DNA of 5,480 nt from Nitrospirota bacterium (GTDB lineage: Bacteria > Nitrospirota > Thermodesulfovibrionia > Thermodesulfovibrionales > Dissulfurispiraceae): positions 1 to 5,480 of the forward strand of contig DUZI01000225.1 of NCBI GenBank assembly GCA_013349595.1, written 5' to 3'. Numbering within the stretch: the stretch's first letter is position 1; the number at the start of each line of letters is the position of its first letter. The position numbers and the translations under genes were made by a program. Of this stretch, positions 5,403-5,480 are shown piece after piece. Below the pieces are notes generated by a model, which saw only the letters and a list, made by a program, of their open reading frames with translations, was not told the DNA's origin and ran no database searches.

Positions 5403-5480
5403 TTAATTAAATATATATTCAGTCCATCTGTCCAAAATAGATTTTAAAAAGACCTCCGATTCGGATAGTATAGAATTGTG
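5403..5480 (-). CDS. Possible C-terminal end of an upstream gene, cut by window edge
   Basis: From the right edge one minus-strand frame stays open for 25 codons and stops at TAA (5405-5403). It reads SILSESEVFLKSILDRWTEY and ends IFN. The composition (charged, amphipathic, with Asp-Arg-Trp) looks more protein-like than the other two frames, but it is too short to identify and chance openness is quite possible. If real, the gene upstream ends about 195 nt before the DUF294 gene and no clear terminator hairpin lies between. Confidence 0.3.
   Translation of the reverse strand, partial: HNSILSESEVFLKSILDRWTEYIFN

Noticed and set aside
5455..5465. TCCGA-T-TCGGA inverted repeat as a terminator or operator
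   Set aside because: It has a one-base loop and lies inside the possible upstream coding tail; no T run follows directly. Probably chance.

Overview
The window comes from an AT-rich bacterium, roughly one third G+C by eye, with strong AGGAGG-type ribosome binding sites and close gene packing. Every supported gene lies on the minus strand. The gene content (YjcH/ActP/Acs plus a cNMP-CBS-DUF294 protein) and the low G+C would fit an anaerobic or thermophilic lineage such as Deferribacterota, Nitrospirota or a deltaproteobacterial group. The sequence alone does not settle this, so the taxonomic hint is weak.

Layout in transcription order, from high to low coordinates: (1) 5208-5480, an upstream region holding a perfect 25-bp tandem duplication, small inverted repeats and possibly the last 25 codons of another minus-strand gene; (2) 5207-3295, a signalling protein with cNMP-binding, two CBS, DUF294 nucleotidyltransferase-like and DUF294_C domains, broken into two reading frames; (3) 3192-2872, a DUF485/YjcH small membrane protein; (4) 2872-1147, an ActP-type sodium/acetate symporter of the SSS family, also broken into two frames; (5) 1124-519, a TPR protein with two C-terminal membrane segments; (6) 461 to the left edge, the first 153 or so codons of acetyl-CoA synthetase (acs).

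Together this is an acetate scavenging cluster. YjcH/ActP would bring acetate in and Acs would activate it to acetyl-CoA. The cNMP/CBS/DUF294 protein is a plausible regulator sensing nucleotides, which is an inference from domains and position. yjcH and actP share one base (TAATG), actP and the TPR gene are 22 nt apart, and TPR and acs are 57 nt apart, so yjcH-actP-TPR-acs looks like one transcription unit. A separate promoter in the 102-nt gap before yjcH is possible but was not identified.

The most striking observation is that two of the genes are disrupted. actP carries a frame break in the motif GWP(I)LFLISE, which is best explained by loss of 8 nt between short direct repeats. The DUF294 gene carries two separate one-base homopolymer expansions (A7 and T9 in mRNA sense) only 55 nt apart. 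Undoing these gives full-length, family-like proteins of about 577 and 636 residues. Whether the lesions are real decay, phase-variable or slippage sites, or assembly errors cannot be decided here. A second unusual point is a charged, helical insertion of about 60 residues in the last extramembrane loop of ActP. I found no RNA genes, CRISPR array, insertion sequence or clear rho-independent terminator.
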